Below, in pieces: positions 1 through 7,928 of a DNA stretch of 64,000 nt; the first letter of the stretch is position 1; each line of letters starts with the position of its first letter. The position numbers and the translations under genes are program-made. The notes below the pieces were generated by a model. It did not search any database, was not told the origin of the DNA, and was given only the letters and a program-made list of their open reading frames with translations. The stretch is from Paenibacillus ihbetae (GTDB lineage: Bacteria > Bacillota > Bacilli > Paenibacillales > Paenibacillaceae): positions 1 to 64,000 of the forward strand of contig NZ_CP016809.1 of the NCBI RefSeq assembly GCF_002741055.1. Direction: 5' to 3'.

Positions 1-803
<803 letters not shown>

Positions 804-890
804 TCAAATGAATAACTGCAAATGGCTGCAAATCCCGGGGACGGTACTTGAGAACAGAGATTCCGTTTATAGCCGATTTGCATTACAATC

Positions 891-921
891 AGCTTAGAAC
901 CTTCGTGTTACACGAAGTCAA
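891..921 (-). promoter_or_regulatory. MerR-type promoter and operator for the aldo/keto reductase
   Basis: Read on the minus strand, a -35 TTGACT (916-921) and a -10 TAAGCT (891-896) are separated by 19 bases instead of the normal 17. The spacer holds a perfect 7-bp inverted repeat, CTTCGTG-TTA-CACGAAG (901-917). An over-long spacer with a central dyad is the hallmark of promoters activated by MerR proteins through DNA untwisting. The MerR gene starts 39 bases away on the other strand, so it is the obvious regulator. Confidence 0.8.
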
Positions 922-959
922 GCTTCTTTTTAAGAATTGTTTTTCTAGGAGGATTTCAC

Positions 960-1409
960 ATGCATACAGTTAAAGAAGCCGCCCAGATAACAGGGCTCAC
1001 CGAGCATGCCGTGCGCTTTTACACAGATAAGGGTCTGGTGCCAAGCGTACAGCGCAATCAGAATAATATCCGGATGTTCGATGAAGAATCGATCAACTGG
1101 TTGCATGGCATTAAATGCCTCAAGCAATCCGGAATGCCAATTGAACTCATTAAAAGGTACGTCGATTTATGCCTTGAAGGGGATTCGACCATTCCTCAGC
1201 GCTACACACTCATGATGGAGCATAAAGAGGCGGCGCTTGCTAAGCTCGAGGAAGCGAAACTGCACGTTGCCCATTTGGAGGAAAAAACAACCCTATATCA
1301 GGACATTCTAGAACAACGCTCTCCAGACACAACGAATCCCGGCAACTGGGACAGAATTCTGCATATGCATAGTGACGTATTTTATTCGCCATCTGTTCGG
1401 AAAGTTTGA
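960..1409 (+). CDS. MerR family transcriptional regulator
   Basis: A 149-aa DNA-binding regulator. The N-terminus is a MerR winged helix (MHTVKEAAQITGLTEHAVRF, then YTDKGLVP with the wing to about residue 40), followed by the usual helices and a long dimerisation coiled coil at about 75-118. AGGAGG at 947-952 fixes the ATG. The C-terminal part is short, with no drug-binding GyrI-like domain, as in the AdhR-type aldehyde sensors. Cys53 and Cys71 could be sensing residues (inference). It is divergent from the aldo/keto reductase and most likely activates it through the dyad at 901-917. Confidence 0.88.
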   Translation: MHTVKEAAQITGLTEHAVRFYTDKGLVPSVQRNQNNIRMFDEESINWLHGIKCLKQSGMPIELIKRYVDLCLEGDSTIPQRYTLMMEHKEAALAKLEEAKLHVAHLEEKTTLYQDILEQRSPDTTNPGNWDRILHMHSDVFYSPSVRKV

Positions 1410-1729
1410 GGGAAATACAATGGGTGATGGAGTAGAAGGAACTGTATAACGGACAGGTGCCCATCTGACCCGATTGAAATGAAGATGTATGACAGACCGT
1501 TGTCATATGTCTTCTTGTATTATATTGGGAGATCGGTGTTGCGCTCCCCACTCACATAATAATGTTTTCTATAACGTTGATTCAAGTAGTAGAACTAGCT
1601 GTTTTACGTGCCAATGATACCGCTGATTAGCGGTATACTTTAACTATAATTAGGTATTATCTGTCTATTTCATTATTTCTTTGATACCCTGTTAAATATG
1701 TGATGGTAACACCGAGGGGGTAGCGATTC
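1410..1729. other. Intergenic region with two hairpins
   Basis: No gene is seen here. An imperfect stem (GAAGATGTATGACA pairing with TGTCATATGTCTTC, loop GACCGT) at 1481-1514 could end the MerR transcript, although the run of T after it is poor. A perfect 8-bp palindrome, ATACCGCT-GATT-AGCGGTAT, lies at 1617-1636 just before a TATAAT at 1645-1650. It may be an operator for the kinase gene downstream. Confidence 0.4.
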
Positions 1730-2602
1730 ATGGTTGAGAAAATGCACGTCGACGAAAAGGAACTTGATGAAGCGCTCGTTTCTCGTCTGCTTGTTGCCCA
1801 GTTTCCCCATTGGGCGGATCTATCCCTGCGACGGATTGAGCCGGCTGGCACAGTGAACGCCATCTTTCGGCTAGGCAACGAATATTCAGTCCGGCTCGCG
1901 CGGCGGGAAGGGCCTACGACACCAGAAAGTCCCGAGTTTACTTGGCTGCCTAAGCTTGCTCCATTGCTTCCGCTGGAAGCTCCTGTACCAGTCGCTCTAG
2001 GGCACCCGAATAGCGAATATCCGTGGTTTTGGTATATACACACATGGGTTGAGGGCGAGACGGTACCGATAGAGGAGATTGACGCGATTCAGGCAGCTCG
2101 TGATCTTGCGGAGTTCGTTGCAGCGCTGCAACAAATCGATTCATCGGGTGGGCCGCAGGGACGCGGCATACCTTTGGCTCAAAGGGATGAGGGGTTCCGT
2201 TACTGGTTGGCACAGTTCGATGGCGATGTTGCTGCGGTGTCTGATGTATGGGAATCGGCACTTGCCGCGCCTCCGTGGAGCGGCCCACCAGTTTGGCATC
2301 ACGGCGACCTTGACATGCGTAACTGGCTTGTGCGAAATAAACGAATCACCGGTGTGATTGATTGGGATACAATGGGCGTTGGCGATCCTGCCTGCGATGT
2401 CATGGTCGCATGGAAGTTACACTCTCCGGCAGCACGTGACGCGTTCCGCAAATATCTTCCTACGGATGACGCTACATGGGCAAGAGCCCGCGGATGGGTC
2501 GTATCGCAGGCGGTGGCAGTGCTGGCTTACTACACGCCAGAAAACAATCCAGTTCTGTACCATGAGGCGAAATCCTGGCTCGACCTAGTATTGTCAGAAT
2601 GA
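1730..2602 (+). CDS. Aminoglycoside phosphotransferase (APH) family kinase
   Basis: A 290-aa kinase-fold protein that would transfer phosphate from ATP to a small hydroxylated substrate. The Brenner motif HGDLDMRNW is at 191-199 (catalytic Asp193) and the metal-binding motif is IDWDTMGVGDPACD at about 210-223. The N-lobe (SVRLARRE, then TWLPKLAPLLPLEAP) is typical of the APH family members next to macrolide and aminoglycoside kinases. A purine-rich GAGGGGG site precedes the ATG; an alternative ATG lies four codons downstream. The substrate cannot be read from sequence, so drug resistance should not be assumed. No partner gene is adjacent. Confidence 0.85.
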   Translation: MVEKMHVDEKELDEALVSRLLVAQFPHWADLSLRRIEPAGTVNAIFRLGNEYSVRLARREGPTTPESPEFTWLPKLAPLLPLEAPVPVALGHPNSEYPWFWYIHTWVEGETVPIEEIDAIQAARDLAEFVAALQQIDSSGGPQGRGIPLAQRDEGFRYWLAQFDGDVAAVSDVWESALAAPPWSGPPVWHHGDLDMRNWLVRNKRITGVIDWDTMGVGDPACDVMVAWKLHSPAARDAFRKYLPTDDATWARARGWVVSQAVAVLAYYTPENNPVLYHEAKSWLDLVLSE

Positions 2603-2621
2603 TGCCTGATAATAAACTTTT

Positions 2622-2890
2622 CAGCCCTTTCGCTTCCTAATAGAAGTTCGGAAGGGCGTTATTCGTGTTGCGGGACATTTCCCAATCACCTCTACAGGAG
2701 TTGGCCAACTGGACGCTGCCCACTCGGGCACACCCAGTGCCCGGAGCTCAAGGAGGTGGGTGCGTACCCGTTTCCATTGTCTCCACAAGCACATTCTCAT
2801 GCGCCAGTGATTCCACTGGTCGAATCTCTCACAGTGGTTCTTGGCAGACATATCCAGCCCATGAGCCTGATTGTGTAGTTATGTTATAAG
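2622..2890 (-). pseudogene. Group II intron reverse transcriptase/maturase, C-terminal remnant
   Basis: On the minus strand, one frame reads MRMCLWRQWKRVRTHLLELR then ALGVPEWAAS, the C-terminal DNA-binding region of group II intron-encoded proteins. After a frameshift another frame continues SCRGDWEMSRNTNNALPNFY, then a stop codon, then EAKGL. This matches the canonical ending of these proteins (N-T-R-K-G-Y-W-R ... L-x-N-x-Y-W ... Q-G-L). Only about the last 80 residues survive, with one frameshift and one stop. The reverse transcriptase domain is absent and no intron domain V/VI was recognised. This is a dead mobile-element scar. Confidence 0.75.
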
Positions 2891-2904
2891 TTAGGAATTT
2901 CTGC

Positions 2905-3069
2905 TTATTAAGCTAGCGGGCAATACTGTTATAATAAATTTATTACCGAAGTAAATAGGTCATGCCGGGGGACAAGAACATGTTCCTATTACCGATTAGA
3001 CATATATCTAATTGGTCATAATCTCTCCGATTATTCATAAAACTAACGGGCAGGATAGTTTAATCATAA
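2905..3069. repeat. Dispersed intergenic repeat, copy 1
   Basis: Contains TTAAGCTAGCGGGCAATACT, then GGGGGACAAGAACATG, ATTACCGATTAGA and AAAACTAACGGGCAGGATAG. These modules recur in the same order in the other copies of the family (see findings). It fills the gap between the group II intron scar and the next kinase gene. Confidence 0.7.
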
Positions 3070-3208
3070 TCGTTATTTACCAAATACTCTGCTGTCTTTT
3101 ATTTTATAATTAAAAGAAACTGGAGGTAGTCTAGCGTTAAGCTTAGTCGTCCGTCGGCAATAAAAAAACGCCTCCCCCTACCAATCTGAACCAGGAGCAT
3201 GTGAGAAA

Positions 3209-4285
3209 ATGACAAACTGCGTAATTACCGATCCTACAGATTCTTTGCAATTAAATCTCGATTATATCATTTCCTGCTTAAATCGCGCTGGCAGTCTCGA
3301 GCGTGAAGCACTTCTGACCGACTACCGCTTGGAACGGCTCGGTGCTGACAATTCAATGGTGTATCGGATTCATTTGGTATATGAAGACGCTGTTGGTGAC
3401 TCTCCAGAAAGTTTATTCTTGAAGCTGTGCACCGGAGGCGCATTTGGTCGTTCGGAAGTCGACTATTACACGAAAGACTACTTAGGATTGTGCGGAGTCC
3501 CAATTCCGACTTGTTATGATGCTTGTTACGAGCACTCTTCCTACCATCTCTTACTGGAAGACTTGACGAACACCCATAGAAATAATTGGGGCATTACTCC
3601 TACGTTAGCGTATGGTAAGACGGCAGCTAGAGCATTGGCAAAACTTCACAGTTATTACTGGGGTACAGACCGCCTCCAAAGTGCAGGGTATGACGCCGTC
3701 GACCAAAGTCAGTTGGCACGATATTTGGAGCATATGAGTGTAGGGTTAAGGCCTTTGCTCGAAGAACTTCAAGATGACAGCGGAACAGCGCCCCAAAGAG
3801 ATGTCGTGTCGGACGTATTCAAAAGGCATCCCGATGCGATGGCGAGACGACTTTCGTCTGGCGGACCACTCACATTGATCCATGGCGATGTTAATCCCGG
3901 TAACATATTATCTCAGAAGGACGACTCGTCTAAGGGCATTTATTTAATTGATCGACAGCCATTCAAATGGTCGCTACAAAACTGGGTCGGACCGAGTGAT
4001 TTGTCTTATATGATGGTCTTGTGGTGGGATCCGGAGTACCGTCGAATGCTTGAGCATGACGTGCTGAGCGCATATTACAATTCGCTAATTGAATTTGGAG
4101 TAAAGGACTACACGTGGGAAATGGCATTGTCCGATTACAGGTTATCAGCTTTGCAGTGCTTCTATATCGCAGCTTCATGGTGCATAAATCCGGAAGAACG
4201 CACAAACATGCGTTGGTTATGGAGTTCACAATTAGAACGCGCCTGTGCGTTTTACCAAGACTGGCAGTGTCATGAAGTGCTGTAG
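3209..4285 (+). CDS. Phosphotransferase of the choline/ecdysteroid-kinase-like type
   Basis: A 358-aa protein with an APH/CHK kinase-like fold. HGDVNPGNIL at 225-234 is the catalytic loop, and YLIDRQPFKW at 245-254 supplies the metal-binding Asp. The LLLEDLTN segment at about 114-121 is typical of the EcKinase/DUF1679 branch rather than true aminoglycoside kinases. Length fits that branch. There is a weak GGAG-like site (ACCAGGAGCATG) before the ATG. It stands alone between two repeat copies, and its substrate is unknown. It is the second of three APH-fold genes in the first 12.4 kb. Confidence 0.8.
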   Translation: MTNCVITDPTDSLQLNLDYIISCLNRAGSLEREALLTDYRLERLGADNSMVYRIHLVYEDAVGDSPESLFLKLCTGGAFGRSEVDYYTKDYLGLCGVPIPTCYDACYEHSSYHLLLEDLTNTHRNNWGITPTLAYGKTAARALAKLHSYYWGTDRLQSAGYDAVDQSQLARYLEHMSVGLRPLLEELQDDSGTAPQRDVVSDVFKRHPDAMARRLSSGGPLTLIHGDVNPGNILSQKDDSSKGIYLIDRQPFKWSLQNWVGPSDLSYMMVLWWDPEYRRMLEHDVLSAYYNSLIEFGVKDYTWEMALSDYRLSALQCFYIAASWCINPEERTNMRWLWSSQLERACAFYQDWQCHEVL

Positions 4286-4482
4286 GTTCCCCTGAGAAGG
4301 GGGAGCTTAGGTTATTAAGGCAGATTGAAAAATTACAACTGTCGTTCTTGAATTGGTTCCCACAGTACCCAGTTTATTGAGGAAAAATTGACGATTATAA
4401 GAATTTGGACAGGAGTATAGGAACTTCGAGGAAACACGAATCTTGCTTCTGAAACATTTAGATAACTCTAAATATGATTGAA

Positions 4483-4565
4483 CTATCTGGGAACGATAGC
4501 TCAACAACCAACGACGGCAGCCGGCAAGAAAAATCTGCTGTCGTCGTTACGCTAAAGGGCAGTGT
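4483..4565. repeat. Dispersed intergenic repeat, copy 2 (partial), with hairpin
   Basis: GGGAACGATAGCTCAACAA is followed by a hairpin (AACGACGGCAGC pairing with GCTGTCGTCGTT, 4513-4551) and then AAAGGGCAGTG. The same order recurs at 12352-12425. The hairpin lacks a clear T-tract, so its terminator role for the upstream kinase is uncertain. The rest of the 4286-4640 gap shows nothing recognisable. Confidence 0.55.
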
Positions 4566-4631
4566 TTTGCGCAACTACCATACCTTCGGAATCGTATAAG
4601 AGACAAATATTGACTGGATGCTCCATTAAGG

Positions 4632-5011
4632 CATGCTCTAATTGTTGTGAAGTACCAAGGAAAGTACCTTTTCTTGCATAATAAGTGGAGAAAGAACTGG
4701 GAACTGCCAGGAGGTATTATTGAACCGGGAGAGAATGCTCAACAATGTGTAATTAGAGAATTATTTGAAGAAACCAATCTAAATATTGATTCGGTTGAGT
4801 TCAAGGGACTAATGAAGTTTAGACTTCAGCCAAGTTTTCATGGAGCTGAACGAACATAATATGGGGCTCTGTTTATGGGTGAACTGTATCAACTTGATGA
4901 TTTTGTTGAAAACGACGAAGCTTCCTCAATCATCCTTTGGGATGGTACATCAGAGATTGGGATATCGCCGAAATAGATAGGAAGTTAATTGAATTAGTGC
5001 GTTATATATGA
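4632..5011 (+). pseudogene. Nudix hydrolase, broken (stop and frameshift)
   Basis: The first open piece, from a GTG at 4647, reads VKYQGKYLFLHNKWRKNWEL followed by a nearly complete Nudix box: GGIIEPGE, seven residues, then RELFEETNL, with Asn in place of the last Gly. The frame stops at 4857-4859, but the protein continues after the stop (YGALFMGELYQLDDF, then VENDEASSII) and shifts frame near 4935 to finish DWDIAEIDRKLIELVRYI and a stop at 5011. The N-terminus is also missing. At least three lesions make this a pseudogene. Confidence 0.78.
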
Positions 5012-5149
5012 TTAAACGATCGGAAAACAATAAAACAACTTTCCAACCACTGAAACGTATTCATCAAGGGAGGTCAACGGATAACGTGTGGGGAAAGCGG
5101 TAGGGGTGATAGGAAGCACAACCACACATTCTAAAAGAGGATATTTTCG

Positions 5150-5266
5150 ATACAAGTTCTTGTCCCTAGTCGAGGACAAGAACAAGAGCCGATAACCTAT
5201 TAGATAAGTTTCTAACTATGTTTCCGTGCAATTTCATTAAGCTAGCGGGCAGGATTGCTCAATGCC
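5150..5266. repeat. Dispersed intergenic repeat, copy 3
   Basis: Has GATACAAGTTCTTGTC, TCGAGGACAAGAAC, a degenerate CCGATAACCTATTAGAT, TCTAACTATGTTTC and CATTAAGCTAGCGGGCAGGA in the same order as copy 10. Nothing else recognisable is in the 5012-5520 gap. Confidence 0.7.
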
Positions 5267-5524
5267 ATCATAGAATACCTATTATCGGGTTTGATACTTA
5301 GGAGGACGGAACATCCCTATCGCGATTATCCAGGTGATGCCCATGTACGGGTTCCTGGTTGATGGTGCCACATTTATATAATAATAACTGAAGTTATGCC
5401 CAACACGGGTTACCTTTGACGGTACGATTGATTGGTCTACAACTGTGAAAAAATTGCGGAAACGGGTTATTAAGGAGCAACTGCAATATTGGCCATGAAT
5501 TGGATTAGGAGGATTAATCGGCTA

Positions 5525-5852
5525 GAAAGTTTTTAGCGTTTGAGAGCAAAAGGGCTGGAACATTATCCTAGGGGAAACGAGTGTATGTCACGCTTGAATT
5601 TTCACAAATGGATTTTACAAGTGAAGGTACAACGAGGTTGGTCATCTGCGGAAGATCACCTATTGATAAGAACACGAATCACATCCAATTCAGTAATGAG
5701 AATGGTGAGAACAGACAAATTGTAGAATTCATGAAAACTGATGGCTATGAAGAACAAGTATTTGAGTTAGAGAGGATAACAGACTTGAAGGATAGTGGCG
5801 TTCATCTTCCTAGCTGGGAACCAATTCGACTTTAAAGGGTTCCGCTTTGAAC
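5525..5852 (+). pseudogene. C-terminal remnant of a large glycoside hydrolase (beta-galactosidase-like)
   Basis: From about 5581 the frame reads YVTLEFSQMDF, then GTTRLVICGRSPIDKNTNHI, then QIVEFMKTDGYEEQVFELER. A frameshift near 5785 restores VAFIFLAGNQFDFKGFRFEQ and a stop at about 5852. The F-L-x-G-x-x-F-D-F ending is a beta-sandwich carbohydrate-binding module that I associate with the tails of GH2-type beta-galactosidases of bacilli; that attribution is from memory. A degraded piece (FLAFESKRAG) precedes it. All catalytic domains are missing. It sits just upstream of the sugar isomerase-like gene. Confidence 0.6.
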
Positions 5853-5881
5853 AATAAGAATATAAAGGACGCGGTAAACTT

Positions 5882-6640
5882 ATGAAGTTCTCAGTTTGCA
5901 TTGATTCCGTATTTCGGGATATGGACATGCAAGAGGCACTGTCACTCGTAAAATCTTCGGGTTTTGACGCATTCGAGTTTTGGAATTGGAGACAAAAAGA
6001 CATAAATCTGATGGCGAACGTAATGAAAAGACTAGATCTTTCGGTCTCAACTTTTTGTACGGATGGCGGCACCTTGGTCGATCGGGAATCGCATAAGGAT
6101 TTCTTGCAAGGTCTCAAGGAATCAATTAGTGTGGCTAAGAAACTTGGCTGCAGCACGTTGATAACCCAAACTGGCAATGAACGGACGGGTATTCCGCGTG
6201 AACGTCAAATCGAATCCGTAGTAATGGGGTTACGATTGGCAGCTCCGATAGCAGAGGAAGCTGGAATTACACTTCTTTTAGAGCCTCTCAACACGGCAGT
6301 GGATCATCCTGGATATCTCTTAACCAGTTCTAGCGAGGCATTCGACATTATCGAACAAGTCAGTAGCGATCATGTGAAAGTGTTGTTCGATATTTATCAC
6401 CAACAGATCACAGAAGGGAATATAATCAGTTCTATGCTGGGCAATCTTCAAAGTATTGGCCATTTACATGCTGCCGGTTGCCCGGGGCGCAATGAGTTGC
6501 AATTTGGTGAAGTCCATTATGCTAACGTAATTCAAGCATTGCGCAGTGCGGGGTATTCGAACTATTTCGGTTTAGAGTTTTTTCCTTCCGTTGATCCTGC
6601 ACAAGGATTAGTCTTCGCCAAGAGTTTGATGGATTCATAG
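5882..6640 (+). CDS. Hydroxypyruvate isomerase-like TIM-barrel sugar isomerase/epimerase
   Basis: A 252-aa protein of the AP-endonuclease-2 (xylose isomerase-like) TIM-barrel family, at the family's usual length of about 260. Conserved metal and active-site segments are LLLEPLN (about 136-142), VLFDIYHQQ (about 167-175), GHLHAAGCPGRNEL (about 196-209) and YFGLEFFPS (about 231-239); the two Glu residues are the expected catalytic pair. The pattern is closest to hydroxypyruvate isomerases (Hyi, EC 5.3.1.22), but this family includes many sugar epimerases and inositol enzymes, so the substrate is unsure. It lies between fragments of two galactoside-degrading enzymes and so may once have belonged to a sugar operon. 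Confidence 0.8.
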   Translation: MKFSVCIDSVFRDMDMQEALSLVKSSGFDAFEFWNWRQKDINLMANVMKRLDLSVSTFCTDGGTLVDRESHKDFLQGLKESISVAKKLGCSTLITQTGNERTGIPRERQIESVVMGLRLAAPIAEEAGITLLLEPLNTAVDHPGYLLTSSSEAFDIIEQVSSDHVKVLFDIYHQQITEGNIISSMLGNLQSIGHLHAAGCPGRNELQFGEVHYANVIQALRSAGYSNYFGLEFFPSVDPAQGLVFAKSLMDS

Positions 6641-6658
6641 TAAGGACAGAAGAATAGT

Positions 6659-6690
6659 GGCCGGGCGCTGTTAGCTACCCGGCCATGTTT
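6659..6690 (+). terminator. Probable terminator after the isomerase gene
   Basis: Stem GGCCGGG (6659-6665) pairs with CCCGGCC (6678-6684) and is followed by ATGTTTATTG. The stem is strong and GC-rich; the T-tract is interrupted. Confidence 0.55.
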
Positions 6691-6716
6691 ATTGAATTTA
6701 CAAGATAAGTGCTGAC

Positions 6717-6950
6717 AAGTATCCGGAGCTCGTCATTGAAAATTTCGATAGCGTATGCGTATCGACTATACCTTGTTGAGTCGGCACAGCATCCAGTCTA
6801 CGAGTGATCAAGAAAGCTAATTGCGATACGCAGGCATTGCAGCTGAGCTCGCCACCAGTTCTGACCACCGAGTAGTCGGCTATCTGGTCTATCCACTTCG
6901 AGAGGGAGACGAGGAAGAGGTTGTATTTAACATGATAATCGCCTTATGTT
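6717..6950 (+). pseudogene. GH36 alpha-galactosidase, internal remnant
   Basis: This apparent intergenic stretch encodes a recognisable GH36 piece in two frames: YPELVIENF, then after a frameshift MRIDYTLLSRHSIQSTSDQE, a stop codon, and RYAGIAAEL through YLVYPLREGDEEEVVFNMI. These correspond to the GH36 segments normally written E-N-C-x-S-G-G-M-R-x-D-Y, S-x-Q-S-T-S-D-Q, and Y-P-L-R-x-G-D-E-E-E-x-x-F-N-M. The catalytic acid Asp (T-S-D-Q) is still visible. Both ends of the gene are missing. It abuts the AraC gene convergently. Confidence 0.75.
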
Positions 6951-6951
6951 G

Positions 6952-7812
6952 TTAGTTGCTGCCTATACCTCGCATTATTCTGAATTGTTCAGGAGTCATC
7001 CCCTCAGACTTTCGGAAGCACTGTATGAAGTACGTGCTGTTTGAAAAACCGCTGTACTCCGCAATTTGCTTCACTGTCATATTTGAAGATACCAGTAGGG
7101 CTTTGGATTTGAGAATACGACATTCTGTTAAATACTCAATCGGAGTCTTTCCATTTAAGCGGCGGAACTGTCTGCTGAAATGTGAAGGACTACAATTCGC
7201 CTGCGACGCCATCTGCTCTAGCGTGAGCGACTCATGGCAGTGGGAGAGTATCCACTCCGCCGCCTCGGCTAGCCTGTCTCGCATCCCTGGTTTAGGGATG
7301 CCCTTGATAGCTTCTGCATGCTGGACGAGTAAGGCGACCATCTCATAAGTGATGGCTGATAATCTCGCTGATCCCTCTTGAAACGGTGGCATGCTGCAGT
7401 CTAGCAATTCTGACCAAAGCTGGTCAAGTCGCGCAACACCTTCCCACGAGAAGATCCAAACGTCTCGCTCCCCACGCCCCTGGAGAAGTGAGCCTAGTCC
7501 GCGCCCTGTAAAATGAATCCATCTGATATCCCATGGGTCGATACGGTCAGCGTAATATCGTTGCGGAACGCCGGGCCCATAAAGAAACCCAGAGCCGCTT
7601 CGAAGTTCCACGAATTCCTCTCCGGTCCACACGTATCCCTTGCCTGCGCGAACGAGATGCCAGTTATAGGTTGTTAATCCGTTGGGTCTATTCTCATGGT
7701 GTTCTGTCTCATCGATATAGTGACCGAATGATTCTGGATAACAGAGAAAGCGTTCGAATCGCGGGTTCGGAACAAAGTGATTTATCCGCAATAATGTCAC
7801 CCCGAATAGCAT
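6952..7812 (-). CDS. AraC family transcriptional regulator
   Basis: A 286-aa regulator with an N-terminal cupin-type sugar-sensing domain (about 1-165, including HLVRAGKGYVW and GPGVPQRYYAD) and a C-terminal pair of helix-turn-helices (about 178-280: LTLEQMASQANCSPSHFSRQ, then VKQIAEYSGFSNSTYFIQCF). The ATG at 7812 has no clear ribosome-binding site; a TTG at 7791 (MRINHFVPNP) follows GGGGTGA at a good distance and may be the true start. It is divergent from the GH42 beta-galactosidase, so it probably activates that gene in response to a galactoside. Confidence 0.88.
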   Translation of the reverse strand: MLFGVTLLRINHFVPNPRFERFLCYPESFGHYIDETEHHENRPNGLTTYNWHLVRAGKGYVWTGEEFVELRSGSGFLYGPGVPQRYYADRIDPWDIRWIHFTGRGLGSLLQGRGERDVWIFSWEGVARLDQLWSELLDCSMPPFQEGSARLSAITYEMVALLVQHAEAIKGIPKPGMRDRLAEAAEWILSHCHESLTLEQMASQANCSPSHFSRQFRRLNGKTPIEYLTECRILKSKALLVSSNMTVKQIAEYSGFSNSTYFIQCFRKSEGMTPEQFRIMRGIGSN

Positions 7813-7869
7813 AATTTTGATATACCGAGCAAAAATGAATGATTTATCACTCCATTTTTAAATAATATA

Positions 7870-7903
7870 ATTATTTTGTTGTTATAAACGCAAGCAAAAT
7901 AAT
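7870..7903. promoter_or_regulatory. Inverted repeat in the AraC / beta-galactosidase divergent promoter region
   Basis: ATTATTTTG (7870-7878) and CAAAATAAT (7895-7903) form a perfect 9-bp inverted repeat with a 16-base spacer, 26 bases before the beta-galactosidase start. It is a candidate regulator-binding site; AraC proteins more often bind direct repeats, so this is tentative. Confidence 0.4.
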
Positions 7904-7928
7904 AATACATAAAGTGGAGGATCGAAAT

